DNA from: Lates calcarifer
Taxonomy: Eukaryota; Chordata; Actinopteri; Centropomidae
DNA length: 64,000 nucleotides
Direction of reading: 5' to 3'
Assembly: GCF_001640805.2 (NCBI RefSeq)
Contig: NC_066852.1
Span: forward strand, 7,734,194-7,798,193
Shown here: piece by piece, positions 1-11,691 of the stretch
How the letters are laid out: every line of letters starts with the position of its first letter
Numbering within the stretch: position 1 is the stretch's first letter
Translations under genes and position numbers: made by a program
The notes under the pieces: model-generated
The model's database searches: none
The model's input: only the letters and a program-made list of their open reading frames with translations
Told to the model about the DNA's origin: nothing

Positions 1-341
1 TCTTTTTTGTCCCATCAATAATAAAAAAAACCTCTCACAAATATTTAGTTTCCAATTATATAAATCAGAAAAAAACCCTTAAAATAGAGAAACAAGAACA
101 AGCTAATTTTTTACATTTTATGTTTTTAATTTACTCCAATGATTAATAGATAATCAAAACAGTTTATCAATTTTATATTGATCAGCTAATTGATTAACCG
201 AACAATCCTTTCGACTCTACTGTAAAAGCACTAGACGTTATTTACAAGTCCTTAGTGATAATTTCCAGTCATCCAAATAGAAACCGTTTGACACTGTTCC
301 CTATCTGGCACTCAGACAATTACAGTATTGCTTATACTCAC
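1..341 (-). other. rps6kb1: rps6kb1 intron 2, partial
   Basis: AT-rich sequence after the exon 2 donor. I see no further kinase exon here; the glycine-rich loop exon (LLRVLGKGGYGKVF in mammals) must lie further left. Confidence 0.7.
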
Positions 342-385
342 AATTCAAAGCTACTGCACTGGTCCATGTATTCATTGAGCTGGCC
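342..385 (-). CDS. rps6kb1: rps6kb1 coding exon 2
   Basis: A 44-nt exon between a TTTTCAG acceptor (ends 386) and a GTGAGTATAAG donor (begins 341). It continues exon 1 in phase 0 and encodes GQLNEYMDQCSSFE plus two bases. Human exon 2 begins GQLNESMD, so the first residues agree, while the human insert GGVGPYELGMEHCEKF is replaced by a shorter, different segment (QCSSFE). Whether the missing residues come from the next exon cannot be seen because it lies outside the window. Confidence 0.88.
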
Positions 386-1516
386 CTGAAAACAAGAGGA
401 CAACAGGACAGAAAATGTCAGCATATAGGAATGTGAAGGGGGGATTGTTTTTCACCAGCGAACCTAAGCTTATTTGTAGATAATTTATGGACGTTAAATT
501 GTTTTAGTATTTGTGTTTGTTTAATTTCTAGCCAAATTATTTTGCCTGGTCCGCTTTAAGTTAACAGGTACGGCTAACTCGAGCTAGTTAAATAGACACT
601 CTCTCTCTCTTTAATTTCAAATCAGCTACAATATTCATGTACGCCCGTGTTTGTAACTAGTAGCTAATAATCCAATGACCGAAGTTGTATCTAATCCATG
701 ACGCTAACCTTAGCAACTAACTTCACGTTAGGTGAGTGGAGAGAAAGCTAGCAGCCAGCAGCCGCTGTTGTTAGCCGGCTTTACTATGAGTTCATTTATA
801 TTCCACTTACTAACAATGTCAAAATACGTCTCAAACCATAACTGCATTTGACATTCATGTAATTAGTTGTACGGCAAAGTACATCCCTACAACAGACGAA
901 TGCCGATGCAGGGCATGAAACCGCTTGATCTGTGACTCCATTATCGGACATACAGCGACGCCCGGGGTAGTGGCAACGTATGCCATTTTCGTTTGGCTTT
1001 CGTTATTACGGTTTCACGACTTTGTTTTCCTATTATTACGATAACTAATGTGTTGACATAGTGCCACTTGGCTCCAGTGTATTAGAAAAGTTAATGTTAC
1101 ATGCGCCTGAGCGGTGGGCAGGTTAACTTAAGGAGAAACAAAAACCTGTCCGCAGTCAACACTTTCGTTTCTGCCGATGTAATTGTCCAGTGAAGGTAAT
1201 AAAACGGAATTTGTACTAGGTTTAGAATTAAAATTCCCATAATGAAATTGGGATTTGTTTAAATGTACTACAGTACCTGTTTTATGGGGGACTCCCAAAT
1301 TCCGCGGGAAAGGGGCGGACGAGGACATGTCCGATAATGGATCCCTGGCCACTGATGCTAGCAACACAGGCCTCGGGAAGCTGCTAAATGCTAGCTAACT
1401 GGCTAACAGCGGCGGCATTAGCCTCAACGTTAACGTGAACTCACCCCGTCCTCAAGTTCGTCGTCAGAGACATTCTCATCCGGTTGATCCAAATCGATGT
1501 CGAAAACCCCGGCCAT
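342..1516 (-). CDS. rps6kb1: rps6kb1 (p70 ribosomal protein S6 kinase 1), 5' part: join of 1445-1516 and 342-385
   Basis: This is the start of ribosomal protein S6 kinase beta-1, an AGC-family Ser/Thr kinase downstream of mTORC1 that phosphorylates ribosomal protein S6 and other translation factors. Seen: two minus-strand exons that join in frame to give MAGVFDIDLDQPDENV...DDELEDG then GQLNEYMDQCSSFE. The known human protein begins its p70 form with MAGVFDIDLDQPED and continues ELEEGGQLNESMD, so the match is clear. The first part carries the TOS motif FDIDL (residues 5-9), the docking site for raptor. Only 38 codons plus two bases are inside the window; the kinase domain and C-terminal regulatory part lie off the left edge. 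Exon 2 ends in phase 2. The gene runs the same way as vmp1 and mir-21. Confidence 0.93.
386..1444 (-). other. rps6kb1: rps6kb1 intron 1
   Basis: A 1,059-bp intron with a short TC run (about 599-612). It contains several scattered CpG dinucleotides towards exon 1, as expected near a promoter. No other exon recognised. Confidence 0.8.
1445..1516 (-). CDS. rps6kb1: rps6kb1 coding exon 1 (p70 start codon and TOS motif)
   Basis: 24 codons from ATG (1516-1514) to a GTGAGT donor (1444 downwards). The ATG has a strong context (GTGGCCATGG). Reading upstream in frame meets TGA seven codons before the ATG-preceding GCC run, so this exon cannot encode the longer p85 N-terminal extension; the p70 start is the only one possible here unless an upstream exon is spliced in. 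The exon ends in phase 0 with GGG (Gly). The FDIDL TOS motif is intact and the acidic stretch DDELED follows as in mammals. Confidence 0.94.
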
Positions 1517-1700
1517 GGCCACGGCACTTCACTCACTGTTTTATCCACAAAACACAGCCCCGCTCCCCCGCCTCATGGGAGAGCCATCACCGTTACAGCC
1601 GGCTACAGCGAAGCAGAAAGCGTGGGCTAACATCCAGCTAACCAAAACAACATAAGGACCGAGCAGCAGAAAAAGCCTCTAGTGTCAGCCACCGGCACTA
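1517..1700 (-). promoter_or_regulatory. rps6kb1: rps6kb1 5' leader and probable promoter region
   Basis: This segment lies directly upstream of the start codon. On the minus strand it carries a GC-box-like GAGGCGGGGGAGCGGGG (about 1558-1574) and is richer in CpG than the flanks. In mammals this region is a bidirectional promoter shared with TUBD1, but no tubd1 exon is visible on the plus strand here. The transcription start is not determined. Confidence 0.5.
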
Positions 1701-2690
1701 CTGGGTACAGGCTGGCTTACAAACATAAAACATATTAGTCGAGAACCGACAAGTTGTTTTAATTTTAACAGAATGCATTAATATGTAGTCCGCTCCCCTT
1801 AAATAAAAATAACTAAATTCCCCACGCAAGGAATAGATTGTTTCAGAGCCAGTAAAACTTAAAGCTGATGATTTCTTTTTGCAAAAAAATCAATAAATTA
1901 GCATTAATTAAAACTCTACACTACGTTTTGTTTTAAATAAGAATAATCACTCAGTTTTGCTGACAGACTAAACGTGGGTGGATTTAAAAGAAATTACACA
2001 GCTATGGGCTAATTTATGTTTAAGAGTGAAAAGTTTGTGTTTCCCCTGGTTTTGGGCACAATATAGACATACTGTTATACGATATATTTGAAAAACTAAA
2101 TTCTTAAAAGGATATAGCATCATCATACAGCTAGCTGACTTTACTCTGTGATGTCAAAAAGATAAAACTGTATGGGTAAGTATTTAAATTGTTTCAGCAT
2201 TAGACTACACAGCTTCAGATGAGCTTTATACCATTTAAAATTGCAACAGCACTGAATCAAGAAGTCATTTATCTTACACCTTCCATTCACAAAAGTGGAG
2301 CTCTTAACACAGTCCCAAGGCTTCCCAGAAACCAGAGGTATCATGTAATATCCTAATCATTTTACTCACGGGCAGCAGGATGTGAGAATGTGTAATTATG
2401 CCTCTATCTAGCTGCTTCCTCTGGTTTCCACCACATACAGTATAGATAGTCATATCCATATTCTGTCAAGTCATGCATGATTTGATAAACTTAAATGGAA
2501 TTATTTATAGTTATGAGTTAGGAGGCCCAAAGTGGTACTGTTTTGGGTCACTTTATGTAGAAAAGACGTTTTGTTTGCTTTACATTTCTGTTCCCACAAA
2601 ATGAAAAGGTTACTTTCTTCTCAGTCTTGATGTCGTGACCCACTCATGTAAATAGAGACGAACCTGCCCCAGATCAACAGAGAAACATAC
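1701..2690. other. Intergenic, nothing recognised
   Basis: AT-rich sequence upstream of rps6kb1. Short open frames are present (for example on the minus strand near 2141-2344) but they show no familiar domain and no consistent splice structure. Confidence 0.5.
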
Positions 2691-2754
2691 CTTCATTGTT
2701 CCCTTTATCTCTCGTTCTAATTTTTTTCTGTCATGCTTGGGCAGCGGCTCCAGC
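2691..2754 (-). CDS. Candidate orphan coding exon, product not recognised
   Basis: A 64-nt segment on the minus strand between a pyrimidine-containing acceptor (ACCTTTCTAG, ends 2755) and a good donor (GTATGTTTCT, begins 2690). In one frame it reads LEPLPKHDRKKLEREIKGTM plus K, a basic, charged helix-like peptide. I do not recognise the family; it is not tubulin, not VMP1 and not S6 kinase. No neighbouring exons with matching phase were identified, so it could be an exon of an unassigned gene, an alternative upstream exon of a minus-strand transcript, or chance. Confidence 0.35.
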
Positions 2755-3650
2755 CTAGAAAGGTGGTGGTTAAGTTGGTTAACACCACAACCAAAATTAT
2801 TAAGTCACACAGAACAGTCTTCACATACACAAGCAATGGGCACAAATAATGGAACTTCAATTTATTCACATAATCTTTTGTTAGTAAACTAACGGAAAAT
2901 GAATCGCAATTCTTTCTGATTAGTTAATCTTCTACAAAAATCTAGTCGGACCAAACATGCAATTTGGAGATGTCACCTTGGGTTTTATTTTCTGGCATTT
3001 TACATAGACCAAACACTTAAGTGAGAGAATTGTTAGATTAATTGACACTGACAATAATTATTAGTCACAGGGCTAGTTGCAGTTCAATACAAGGAACTTT
3101 AAATGTAATCAGTGCTGTGATCTGGTGTCACAATCATCAGCTGTGGGTAACATGGCCTTGTAAATGAAAACACACACACAGCTGGATACTACCTACATGT
3201 CTGACACAGAGCATGACTGTCCGACATGACCGAGTAGTGATCACTGATATACAAAACAAGAACAACAGTAGCAATGTACTGTAATTATGGAGTTTATTTG
3301 TTAGAATGAAATATATGTAGACATGTCACAGTAGGAAACAGGTGTAAATAGTAGAATTGGTGATTGCTAAATTTAGCAGCATTTCAGGGTCATGGCATTG
3401 TTCTTGCTGACTCACTGTCACACTGCCATGGCTTACTGGAACACTTGAACACAACAGAGTCATTAATGTTATTAGAAACACCTGTACTTCTCCTACCATG
3501 ACAAGTCAAAATGTCTGCTGGGAAAAAGGCCTTTTTGAGGATGTACACTTTAAGAGGTTAAATCTCTGGCTGTAGTGAGTTCCACCCAGTTATAATCAGA
3601 TCACATCCCTGTAATTCACTGCAGGGTATGTCTACAACCCCCTTTTCTCA
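2755..3650. other. Intergenic, nothing recognised
   Basis: AT-rich sequence without recognisable exons or repeats beyond a short ACACACACA stretch near 3170. Confidence 0.5.
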
Positions 3651-3665
3651 CCAGTAGGTGGCAGC
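3651..3665 (+). promoter_or_regulatory. CTCF-like core motif
   Basis: CCAGTAGGTGGCAGC matches the CTCF core pattern CCA(C/G)(C/T)AG(G/A)(G/T)GGC(A/G)(G/C) at every position. Such strings are also spread by fish repeats, so occupancy is unproven. Confidence 0.4.
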
Positions 3666-3832
3666 AAGAAAAAGGGAATCTGTTTCAGGGGTGAAAGTCA
3701 TTTTTATTTCATCTTAAAATCTGTGTATATAGCTACACCGTGTTCAGTCATTTCAGTCCAATCCAGGATCCTGAATGAAGGCCAATATATTTTTAGATCT
3801 GTATGCATTTTATTGTAGAGTCAAGACTTGTT

Positions 3833-3846
3833 GCTCCCTCTAGTGG
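3833..3846 (-). promoter_or_regulatory. Second CTCF-like motif, opposite orientation
   Basis: Minus-strand CCACTAGAGGGAGC fits the CTCF core with one mismatch (GGGAG for GGCAG). It faces the plus-strand site at 3651, about 170 bp away. Confidence 0.3.
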
Positions 3847-4034
3847 TTTAGAGCTTCACACAGATGTCCATTTTTTTCTTAGTCGAATGACAAAGCATCA
3901 AAAGCAGCAATGAAGAGAGAGAGAGAGAAAAAAAGGAAGATTTAGAATTTTCAATTGCAGCTTATTGTTGTTAGTGTACAGGAAGGTAAATCTTAGTTGT
4001 TTTACTTTACTCAAAGATAGGGTGAGGTATCTGG

Positions 4035-4119
<85 letters not shown>
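4035..4119. repeat. (TAGA)n tetranucleotide microsatellite
   Basis: About 21 uninterrupted TAGA units (85 bp). Its right end abuts a LINE/SINE-type 3' tail, which probably seeded the array. Likely length-polymorphic. Confidence 0.97.
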
Positions 4120-4170
4120 GACTTTATTCATCCCCAAAGGGAAATTCAGTATGCCTGACGCTGCTACCAT
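4120..4170 (-). mobile_element. 3' tail of an L2-type LINE or its SINE partner
   Basis: On the minus strand the sequence reads GAATTTCCCTTTGGGGATGA followed by ATAAAGTCATCTATC. This is the characteristic tail of common fish retroposons (hairpin-like TTTCCC...GGG, then AATAAAG and a TCTA-type repeat). Only the terminal about 50 bp can be recognised, so this is a heavily 5'-truncated copy. Confidence 0.6.
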
Positions 4171-4904
4171 GTAACTGATCTGACAGATCTGCATCTACCT
4201 GTAACTTGTTACTTGTTACGGCAACCACTCTGTTGACACTATATTGTAGATAGTCTCCACACTTTGTAATGATGTTTGTGAAGCAGAGTTAGAGCTAGTT
4301 GCTGTTTCCTCACACTCTATTTACAAGCTCCTTGTTCTTCCTTACCAAACCTGTTCTGAATTTTGTCCTTTGTTGGGAAAAGGGTCTGAGATCAGGCTGG
4401 ATCATGTTCTCATGGCTGTAAGTCTGTGTAGGTTCTCAGTCACCCAGGTCCCTTCAGTTCTGTGAAGGTGAACCTAAAAGAAATCCAGTTGCCTTTGACT
4501 CTAGCACTTACAACATGGCTAAATACAAAAATGATTGTGATATTCTTTGTTGCCAATTTCTGGAGAGAAAAAGGAGGTAAAATTAGAGAGAGATATTAAC
4601 AGCAGTGAGCAGTTAATTTTGACACATGTATCTGTGAGTTTAGAGCACAGTAAAAACATTATAATCAGAAAAGATACTTAAATATAAGCATACAGGAAAA
4701 TATTTTTCTCACATTTTAACGGAAGCACTTAAATGTATTTATAAAAACATTATCAGCTGAGCTCAATCTAACTAAGTCTTAATATAAAAACATTTAGATA
4801 ATTTTCCATCTAATACAAGCAGAGTAGCATTTTTAAACATCCCCTCCAGACATGTTTAGAGATATAAAAATAAATTAATAAAATAATGGCACAACTGACG
4901 GTCT
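4171..4904. other. Intergenic, nothing recognised
   Basis: AT-rich sequence before the LINE fragment; no exon or repeat recognised. Confidence 0.45.
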
Positions 4905-6010
4905 ACAGATGCAGGCTCAGATGTTAGGCCTGTGTGGGTTTAGATTGAAATGGCCACATGCAGCTGTACATTTCTTCCTGCTCCTCTTAATAATTTTGCC
5001 AAAAGCTAAGACTATCACTCCCATTAGTAACCCCCTGATCCTGAACTCTTCTAAAGTTTGGTATGAGGTCCAGTCTTTTTTTAATTCGCTAAAAACATAT
5101 AAAGACAGTCCAATCTGTCATCACCATGCTTTTCCACCTGCTTTAACTGATCCAGTCTTCACTTCCTGGAAAGAAGAATATAGACACAATAAAAAACATG
5201 TATCACAATCGTAATCTGGTCTCCTCTCAACAACTACAACAGAAATGTAATGCAGCGTCCACACATTTCCTCCCAGATACCCTCAGATAAGGAGTTATCC
5301 CAGTAGAGTCCCAGCAGAACCATATGTCCAGGCATTACATTTTAGATGCGTTCCTTAAGAATCAACCTGGTATAAAGGGATCAGTTACTTTCTATCATGA
5401 TATTCTACAGAAACACTGAGAGACATGTAGTGATAAACTGAGAGTAGCCTGGGAACAGGAACTCCAGAAGAATGTGCCTCTGGAAGTATGGCAGGAAATT
5501 CTTAACAGTATACACTGAATTTCAATTAATGCCAGACACTCATTAATTCAATTCAAAGTTGTGCATAGAATCTATTATACCACACCTCTCCACAGACTCT
5601 TGGCCATTTTCCCAGGGGTGTCCCCACTTTGTTAATGTAAACAGGAAATAGGTACACTCATTCACCAGCTTTGTTCCTGTCCAAAACTGAAACCCCTCTG
5701 GTCACTTACATTTGATTACCTCTCAAAAACCTTTTCTCTAGCCAAATCTCTGCTCTCTCCTCTTTAAACAGTTATGAGGAATTAATCATCTCTCATTATC
5801 ATTTTGGCCAGATGTCTAATCATGCAGAATTGGAAGTCAGACGCAAGCCTTAATTTTCATATACGGGTCAAAGACCTGCCTTCAAATGTGCTTTACCTCA
5901 AAAGACTTTGATATACACTTGTCAACAAAGAATATATTTTTCATAAGACCTGGCAACCCCTTCTTGACAGATGGGAGGCAACCAACAAGACCTTCACCCC
6001 ATGCACCTGA
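4905..6010 (+). mobile_element. Degenerate L1-like LINE, ORF2 C-terminal fragment
   Basis: Conceptual translation in shifting plus-strand frames gives peptides typical of the C-terminal end of L1-type ORF2: SKVWYEVQSFF and FPPALTDPVFTSW (about 5050-5170), then LRVAWEQELQ, ARHSLIQFKVVHR (about 5525-5570), GTLIHQLCSCPKLKPLW (about 5650-5700) and KTWQPLLDRW (about 5945-5975). The frame is broken by several stops and at least one frameshift, and the 5' part with the endonuclease and catalytic reverse-transcriptase core is missing. It is a dead, 5'-truncated copy. The longest intact piece (4909-5214) should not be annotated as a gene. Confidence 0.8.
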
Positions 6011-8009
6011 GATACTGTCTGCTGCTGCTCTGTGGCCTTGACATGTTCTGATAAAAAAAAATCCTGTGTGTAGAACCCAGCTGATGATACTGGTGTGTTA
6101 AACTGAGATTTAAAATGGGCACAGAGAAACTTAGAGAAACTCTAACAGATAAATGTGAAAACATTCCTCTGCTGTCAAACTCATCATCATTCTGCACAGT
6201 GAAACATCTAAGTGAAATGAACAATAAGCAAAATACATTTTTGTGTGGAGGGAGGCTTAAACAAGTTAATTCAGAACAGATAGGACACACTAATATCAAA
6301 TAACAACATGTAATCTGCTGTGACAGGCAAGAATTCAACCTCAAATATCATGAAACAAGACAACATCCGTTTTATTTTTACAGTGATTTGGAGGAAACTG
6401 CTCCTTGGTTTAGGTCAGCAAACAGGTTGTTTTCAGAATCTGAGGGCATGATTACTCATACTGATGATGGGGTAAACAGGAAAGCCTGTTGGAAGTGCAT
6501 ATTAAATAAATTGAATCTTCAGCAATCTCCTCCTGCTGCCTTCCCTCACTACAGCAGATATGAAAGCAGTCAGCAGGGTGTCCCAGCTGTCACACAACTA
6601 TTGATGAAAGCTGTTTTTTGAAGAAATGATTAAACCATATTTGACATCTACCATATTTAAGTAAAAGTGACAATGATTATAGATGAAGTTTCCAGAAAAG
6701 TCCTCTGTCTAGGAGCTGGAGGAACAATCTTTACCACATCTTTGTCTGAATCTCTCAGGAGGCTCAGAAAAGGCCCCCTGCAGGGCAGTGTTACTTTGAG
6801 CACAGCCTCAATCCCATCTGATAGTTTGTTTTACTTTGATTGCCCGGTGATCAGAACCAGCTGCACTGGGTAACAAAATATGTTTTCTGTGTGTGTTCTC
6901 TGTTTTGTTTAGCTTTGTTTATGTTTACAAAAGAACAGACGAGACACTGGTAGAAAGTCACAGAGCTCTGTTGTGGGTCTGAATGTTGACTTGAGGTCAG
7001 CATTGTGTTCATTCAAAATCACTTTGCATATCAACTGACTGTGCTGTGCTCTTATGTTTGGGCTATGTCAATATGGAAGGTCATTCATTTAAAATGAAGG
7101 GTGAAAGCTGTCAGCATCCTCATTTTTCTTTCTTTGATCGCATACACCTGGTGTTTAATGCAAGACAAAGACTTGTGGAGTGTTCTATCTCTGAATGTTT
7201 TTACGTGAACAATAAATACCAATAACGTGAGAAAGCAGGACCATATCTGTTTTCATGATGCTCAATTAGCCTGTAAATGCTACTAAACTGTTTAAATGGC
7301 AGGTGTTCTCCTTTAACTGTACAGGAGCCTGTAATTGACACAAATTTTCACAATATGAGTCAGCTATCTGATCAGAGCTGAGTCCCAACAGCAACATCCA
7401 ATGAGAGGATGACAACAAAATTTACTGTAACACACAGGAGGAGGTTTATTTATAAGAGTTTATTTTCTAAAAGAGAGTACAGGCTGCACAGTGAGTTTTG
7501 AAAGCCAAATACCTAAGCATCTGGTAAAGTAATCCCTGTAACCCCTGCATATTATGTTTATTTTGTGCAAAGGGACACTAGTCTCTGGTATACATCAGGT
7601 TAAGTCCTCTGGGTTTTGGTTCAGATGTGTGTCGGAAAAATTAAACGTTAAACCATGTTTGAAATGTCTAAACCAACACCATTGCCTCCTGAAAGTTGTG
7701 CTCAAATGAGAAGAGGTGAGGAACTTTTGCAGCTGAAGGGACACTAATGCTCACAGACTAACTTACATATATAATTTCATATAGTTTGATATAAAATCAA
7801 AAAGGCCTTTTTGACATTGATTTTTAAATAAGGGTATGGCATTAGAACTTTAAAAAATAATTTTAAAAAATTAAATGAAAGAGGAAAAATTAGTTAAGAT
7901 TACAATCCATACAATCATACTCATGATAAGTCAATAATAATGACTTAGTAAGTGTAATTTATGACTTAGCATGACCATTTTTATTGTTTTAGAATCATAA
8001 TTTAATTTT

Positions 8010-8034
8010 CATCTTTTTTTTTTTTTCTTTTTCT
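8010..8034. repeat. T-rich homopolymer-like run
   Basis: A tract dominated by thymidines interrupted by single cytosines. Confidence 0.8.
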
Positions 8035-9382
8035 GGCAGAAGTGGGCTTCCATATATTTCTGGGGGAGCAGACAAAGAAAGGATTCAAAGTAAATGTTTA
8101 ATTTCTCTTAAGACTGTTTGGATTAGAAAATAAAATCAAACACTGACGTACCTTGATAATTAAGGACTGTCAGTGTGTGGAACTAGTACATAGTGAAAGG
8201 GTGGAGGCTCTGTGGACCACTGCAATGGATGTAGCAGTGTGATGATTTGATTGATGCCGCTCAACAGTTGGTATCAATCAAAGATACAACATAACAAGAG
8301 CAGTTTGGGAGTTCAGGTGAACTTGTTAAAGCAGTTAAAGTCTTTTGGTGGAATATCACAGCAGAAAAGCCAGTCCAGATGAGCTGGGAGCACAGTGTAT
8401 TTGTTGTGTAGCCTGGCATAAATGTGTCTGGTTTTGTTTGCTCTTTGTGGTTGTTTGCGGCTCGTTGATGGGCACGCTGCATACAACCACACTGCGTGCG
8501 GTAAACAGGCCTCATGCAGAGTATGTGGACAGGACTAAAATTAGCACTGATTGCAACGCCATAAAGGCTGAGAGCTGAAGTTGGTAGCGGCAATGGTAAT
8601 GCCATATGTTTTTGATGCTGGTATACAGACACAGTGGATATTGCAACGTGTCTGTATTTTGTTGAGCAAAATACTCAGTCTCGAAAAAGAAGCTCCATTT
8701 TCTTTGTTTCTGAAGAACTGATGCAACTGAGGATGCACAGATCTGATATGACAGAACGGTGTCAGTGCTGATACTGACCTCAGTGAGTTGAGTGGGTATT
8801 TCTGGTGTGTAACAGGCATTACAACCTCACAGGCCTGCTAGCTTGACTATCAAATTTTAATCTTGTTTTTATTAGTTTGTGTAGCTAGTATTATTGAGGT
8901 AGTGGCCTGAAATTTTGTACAAATGTTCATGGTCCCAAGGGGAACAATCCTTCTTGTTGTAGTGACATTTGTGGTTCTGTTCAGCTAAAGCTGGAAAGTG
9001 ATTATTTCCATTAGTATTTCACCCACTTTTCCAATAAATGAAGGTATTCCACATGTTGCCAGGACACCTACAATTCTTTAACCTTTGTGCACGTACGCAT
9101 CTGTTGGCAGTTTTTCCGGTTCATTCTGGTGTTGCCTAATTTGCATCTACAACGGAAAAGGGCCGACAATACATTGGTATGCATGGAAGGCAGTGTGAGA
9201 CATTCCTGAGTAATATTTCTGAGATGGCATCATGTCATGACATAGAAACCTGTATTGACATGTAAAGCTGTGCTTAAGCTGCACTCAGCGCCTGAGGAGA
9301 AAATCTGCTGCAGAGATTTCAGGCATTCCTAAGGTTGACTCAGTGGAGTCTTCTCATATCAAAGGGGTGTGTTGTTTCTAAC

Positions 9383-9407
9383 TGTGTGTGTGTGTGTGTG
9401 TGTGTGT
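9383..9407. repeat. (TG)n microsatellite
   Basis: Twelve uninterrupted TG units. Confidence 0.95.
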
Positions 9408-10367
9408 AGGACTATTTGGTACATTTCTACAATTTTACACCCACTCTACGCTATTGTGTTTTTTAAAATCTTACTACAGCAGTCATGTCCTCTGTGTATT
9501 TACGACACACCTGTATTACGCAGTTTCATTGGCAAAGCTCTTGGGACACAAAAGGTAGAAGAAAAGAAAAGAGGCATGATGATTATGCAGGTCTTCTTAT
9601 GACATATAGCTAGAAAAATTTGTGACCATATGTAACACCGAACCAAATTGTGACTCACTGTATTTGTTACAACAGTGTACAATAGGTTTAGTCACAGGTT
9701 TTTTCCACTGAAAGTGTTTTCCCCACAAACTGACAAAAATGTTTTGAAAGTACTTTGAAATCTCTAAAAGTACAGCAACAAATACACAACCAGACGTGAG
9801 TCTGAGCGTTAACGCCTTGAGTAAAAGGCAGGCGAAGAGCTTCGGATGTGTGTGTTTCGGGACAGTGCCCCGTCATTGCCACCTGGCAGCAACCATTAGG
9901 CTGTCTGCCATGTTGGCACCGTGTGGGCAGGAACAGCAGATGCTCCTGCCTAACCATGCTCTGTTAAAATACCCACACATAATTTAGTTTAACACAGTGC
10001 GAGGAGATGTGTTTTGTTGTGTCCAATTTAATCTGAGAAACAGTACATCAATAGATTGTAGTGGTTTGAATGATGTATTCAAATAATTGTAAATCATACA
10101 ACAACAGAGGCCAGCCAAGTGCCTGGTGATAAGTTTAGACACTCAATCATTGTGAATTGACCTAGTGATCTAATTCAAATGAGACCAATAATATCTCTCC
10201 TCTCAGATGGAGTGAATTATGAAGAGTCTGAAGCCACTGATAAGCTTGTTTGATCTTGGCATGCCAAAGCCACAATAAAGGAAACAAAGGCTTTTGGAGC
10301 TGGGGCTTTGCAGTAACCACAGTTATGATGTGTGTGTGCACATACAGTATAAACATGTGTGTATGAC

Positions 10368-10397
10368 AGAGAGAGAGAGAGAGAAAGAGAAAGAGAT
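10368..10397. repeat. (GA)n-rich tract
   Basis: GA units passing into GAAA-type units. Confidence 0.9.
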
Positions 10398-11644
10398 CCA
10401 CACACAACTGCACTGGTCACTATTGAATACATCACACAAATATGACCTGAGTGTAGATGAGACTTGCATTAAGGTCTATACTCACATTTGATGCAATAAG
10501 GTACATATTTCAAAAAGTACACACATAAATGTAAAGTGTTTTTTTTCCTTTTTGTTTCTGTCTTGTACTTTTAAATCTTTCGTGTAATCTGATGATTTTA
10601 TCTTTTTTTTACTGTTTGATATTCTCATTTTACTGTTAAGCACTTGGTAACTATGTTTAGAAAAGTTCTCTATGAAAAATAAAAAATAGTATAAATTATT
10701 ATTATTATGTTAGATGTGTATAATACCAGACAGATAAAATTACCCTGATTTGAATAATAATTTATGTGACGTGGTGGTGAAACATGATTTCCACAAAAAA
10801 AGTTCAGTTACCTAGTTAAAAATTGTTGAAAGCTTATCTACTCCTTCTGTCACTGAAAAAACAATGAATATTTAAATTTTAATATTTTCTCAAAAGTTAA
10901 ACAACCAGACACAAGATGTCTCCTACTTCACTGTAACGTGCTGGGTTCAAGTTTCACATCACACTTGTGTTACGTTCTATATTGGACTATGACTGGTTTC
11001 CAGTATATTGTGTCCATGCTCAGATTTAAGGAGGGGACTTTCAAAATATCTTCACTAGATAACATGTATTTTATTTATTTATTTTTTTTACAGTGGTTAT
11101 TCAAATCTTTGATGCTTAGTATTTCAGTATTTTGATTATAACAAACGACTGTATGCTAACAGTCATTTTCTTTCTAAACATCAAACCATGGCCACCCTTA
11201 AATCAATCTGATACTGCGTAGTATGATACTGTATTTACTGTGTCGTCCGTGTCGTCCCTCATTCTAAAAATGGTGCGTTCTGCAAATTAAACAGTGGGTA
11301 ATTCTGGGTGACATACCCATAAATTGTAACTTTCCTTTGGTAACCACCTATCCCTGTACATTTGGTCTGCCTGCTCACTCCACTGTGGTTTGACATGACC
11401 CCCTGACTGATACATACAAAAACAAAGAACCTTAATGTGATTTTGAATGAAAAAAGGAAAGGAAAAAAATCCTCATGGTCAGCATAATTTAATGAGACAG
11501 AGTGTGAAAGGAACTAAGTGGATCACCAAATGCAGAGTGGGCTTGTGGGTGGGTGGTGGATGAAGTCAGTGATATTTCAGCATCCCTCGGTGGTTAGCCT
11601 GCTGACAGGGAGGGGAAAAAAACCAGAGTGAGAGACAGTGAGGG

Positions 11645-11647
<3 letters not shown>

Positions 11648-11680
<33 letters not shown>

Positions 11681-11691
11681 AGGGGGGGGGG
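11648..11691. repeat. (TG)n followed by a G run
   Basis: About 15 TG units, then GGG-A-G10. Confidence 0.95.

Noticed and set aside
4035..4119. Regular array that could be mistaken for a CRISPR-like repeat
   Set aside because: It is a pure tetranucleotide microsatellite with no spacers, in a vertebrate genome.
4909..5214. 101-codon open frame as a gene
   Set aside because: Its peptide matches the C-terminal part of L1-type ORF2 and continues, frameshifted, downstream; it is a dead LINE fragment.
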